Shown here: in pieces, positions 5,395-5,734 of the stretch
How positions within the stretch are numbered: the stretch's first letter is position 1
Layout: each line of letters starts with the position of its first letter
Assembly (NCBI GenBank): GCA_027482985.1
Contig: JAIXVO010000215.1
Coordinates: 1 to 5,734 of the forward strand
Source: Cyanobacteriota bacterium
GTDB taxonomy: Bacteria > Cyanobacteriota > Cyanobacteriia > Leptolyngbyales > Leptolyngbyaceae
Direction of reading: 5' to 3'
Length of the DNA: 5,734 nt
Program-made: the position numbers and the translations under genes
Notes under the pieces: generated by a model
The model's database searches: none
Told to the model about the DNA's origin: nothing
Seen by the model: only the letters and a program-made list of their open reading frames with translations

Positions 5395-5734
5395 GAGAAA
5401 TCACCTAATCACTACCAAACAGGATCACACAATCCTAGGATTAAAAAACTCCAAAGCATCGTAACACAGGGCTTGCGACAACTAATCGACAAATCTTTCA
5501 AGCCAGAAAAATTTAAGGATTTGTTTTTTAGGAAATCTTAAAATTAAGAATCTTTCAATCTTCTTAATCTATAAATCGATCAGAACGCTTGAATTGTCTC
5601 ATTCCGAGATCATAATTTAAGTGATATAACAATCCTGTTCACTTTGTGAAGAGTGCCCGTGCCTAATCGAGCCCGGGTAGTGCATTTATGTAAAGGATAA
5701 AGAAAAATAAGGCATCGTCACCGCAGTTTTAAGG
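5395..5734. other. AT-rich noncoding region with two stem-loops
   Basis: I find no supportable gene here. The region is markedly more AT-rich than the genes to its left. An imperfect 13-bp stem joins 5510-5522 and 5533-5545 (11 Watson-Crick pairs plus one G-T wobble, 10-base loop). A perfect 8-bp stem joins ATTAAGAA (5543-5550) and TTCTTAAT (5561-5568) with a 10-base loop. The 10-mer AATCTTTCAA occurs at 5492-5501 and 5549-5558. The stretch is best read as the upstream region of a rightward gene beyond the window. Confidence 0.45.
5589..5630 (+). promoter_or_regulatory. Candidate rightward promoter boxes
   Basis: TTGAAT (5589-5594) and CATAAT (5611-5616) are spaced by 16 bases and each differs little from the sigma-70 consensus. 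A second option is the extended -10 TGATATAAC (5622-5630), with only a weak TTCCGA (5602-5607) as -35. AT-rich DNA gives such matches by chance, and the gene they would serve is outside the window. Confidence 0.3.

Noticed and set aside
5326..5541. A 71-codon plus-strand frame containing VGWALPT
   Set aside because: VGWALPT is the translation of the dispersed GGTGGGCA/TGCCCACC repeat; the remainder is low-complexity AT-rich sequence with no family resemblance.
5658..5705. A GTG-initiated frame of about 15 codons near the right edge
   Set aside because: It has no convincing ribosome binding site and is too short to separate from chance.

Overview
The window looks like chromosomal DNA of a cyanobacterium, probably a filamentous Leptolyngbya/Nodosilinea-like lineage; that placement is inference. 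The support is four HIP1 octamers (GCGATCGC at 907, 1152, 3562 and 4846), a small cyanobacterial-type conserved protein at 2542-2802, and short palindromic repeats of the kind scattered through such genomes. No RNA gene, CRISPR array or intact insertion sequence is visible.

Layout from left to right. (1) Positions 1-450 hold the 3' part of a serine/threonine-type metallophosphatase gene that enters from the left edge; an exact 16-bp tandem duplication covers its stop codon. (2) Positions 493-645 hold a decayed paralogue of the small gene at 2542-2802, broken by an in-frame stop. (3) Positions 767-2320 encode an unusual pyruvate kinase: about 145 residues of extra N-terminal helical sequence, a complete catalytic core and no C-terminal regulatory domain. 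(4) Positions 2321-2541 are intergenic, with a small hairpin and a MITE-like element of about 96 bp. (5) Positions 2542-2802 encode the intact 86-residue conserved protein. (6) Positions 2833-5136, on the minus strand and convergent with it, encode a 767-residue amidohydrolase of the YtcJ type with a Tat-like export signal and a YbaY-like beta-sandwich domain fused at the C-terminus. (7) Positions 5152-5734 hold no supportable gene. This stretch carries two palindromic repeat elements, two AT-rich stem-loops and weak rightward promoter-like boxes, and probably leads to a gene beyond the right edge.

The genes do not form an obvious operon. The phosphatase, the broken small gene, the kinase and the intact small gene all point right; the amidohydrolase points left. 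The points of most interest are the amidohydrolase-YbaY fusion, the kinase variant lacking its regulatory domain, and the two copies (one dead) of the same small gene on either side of that kinase.
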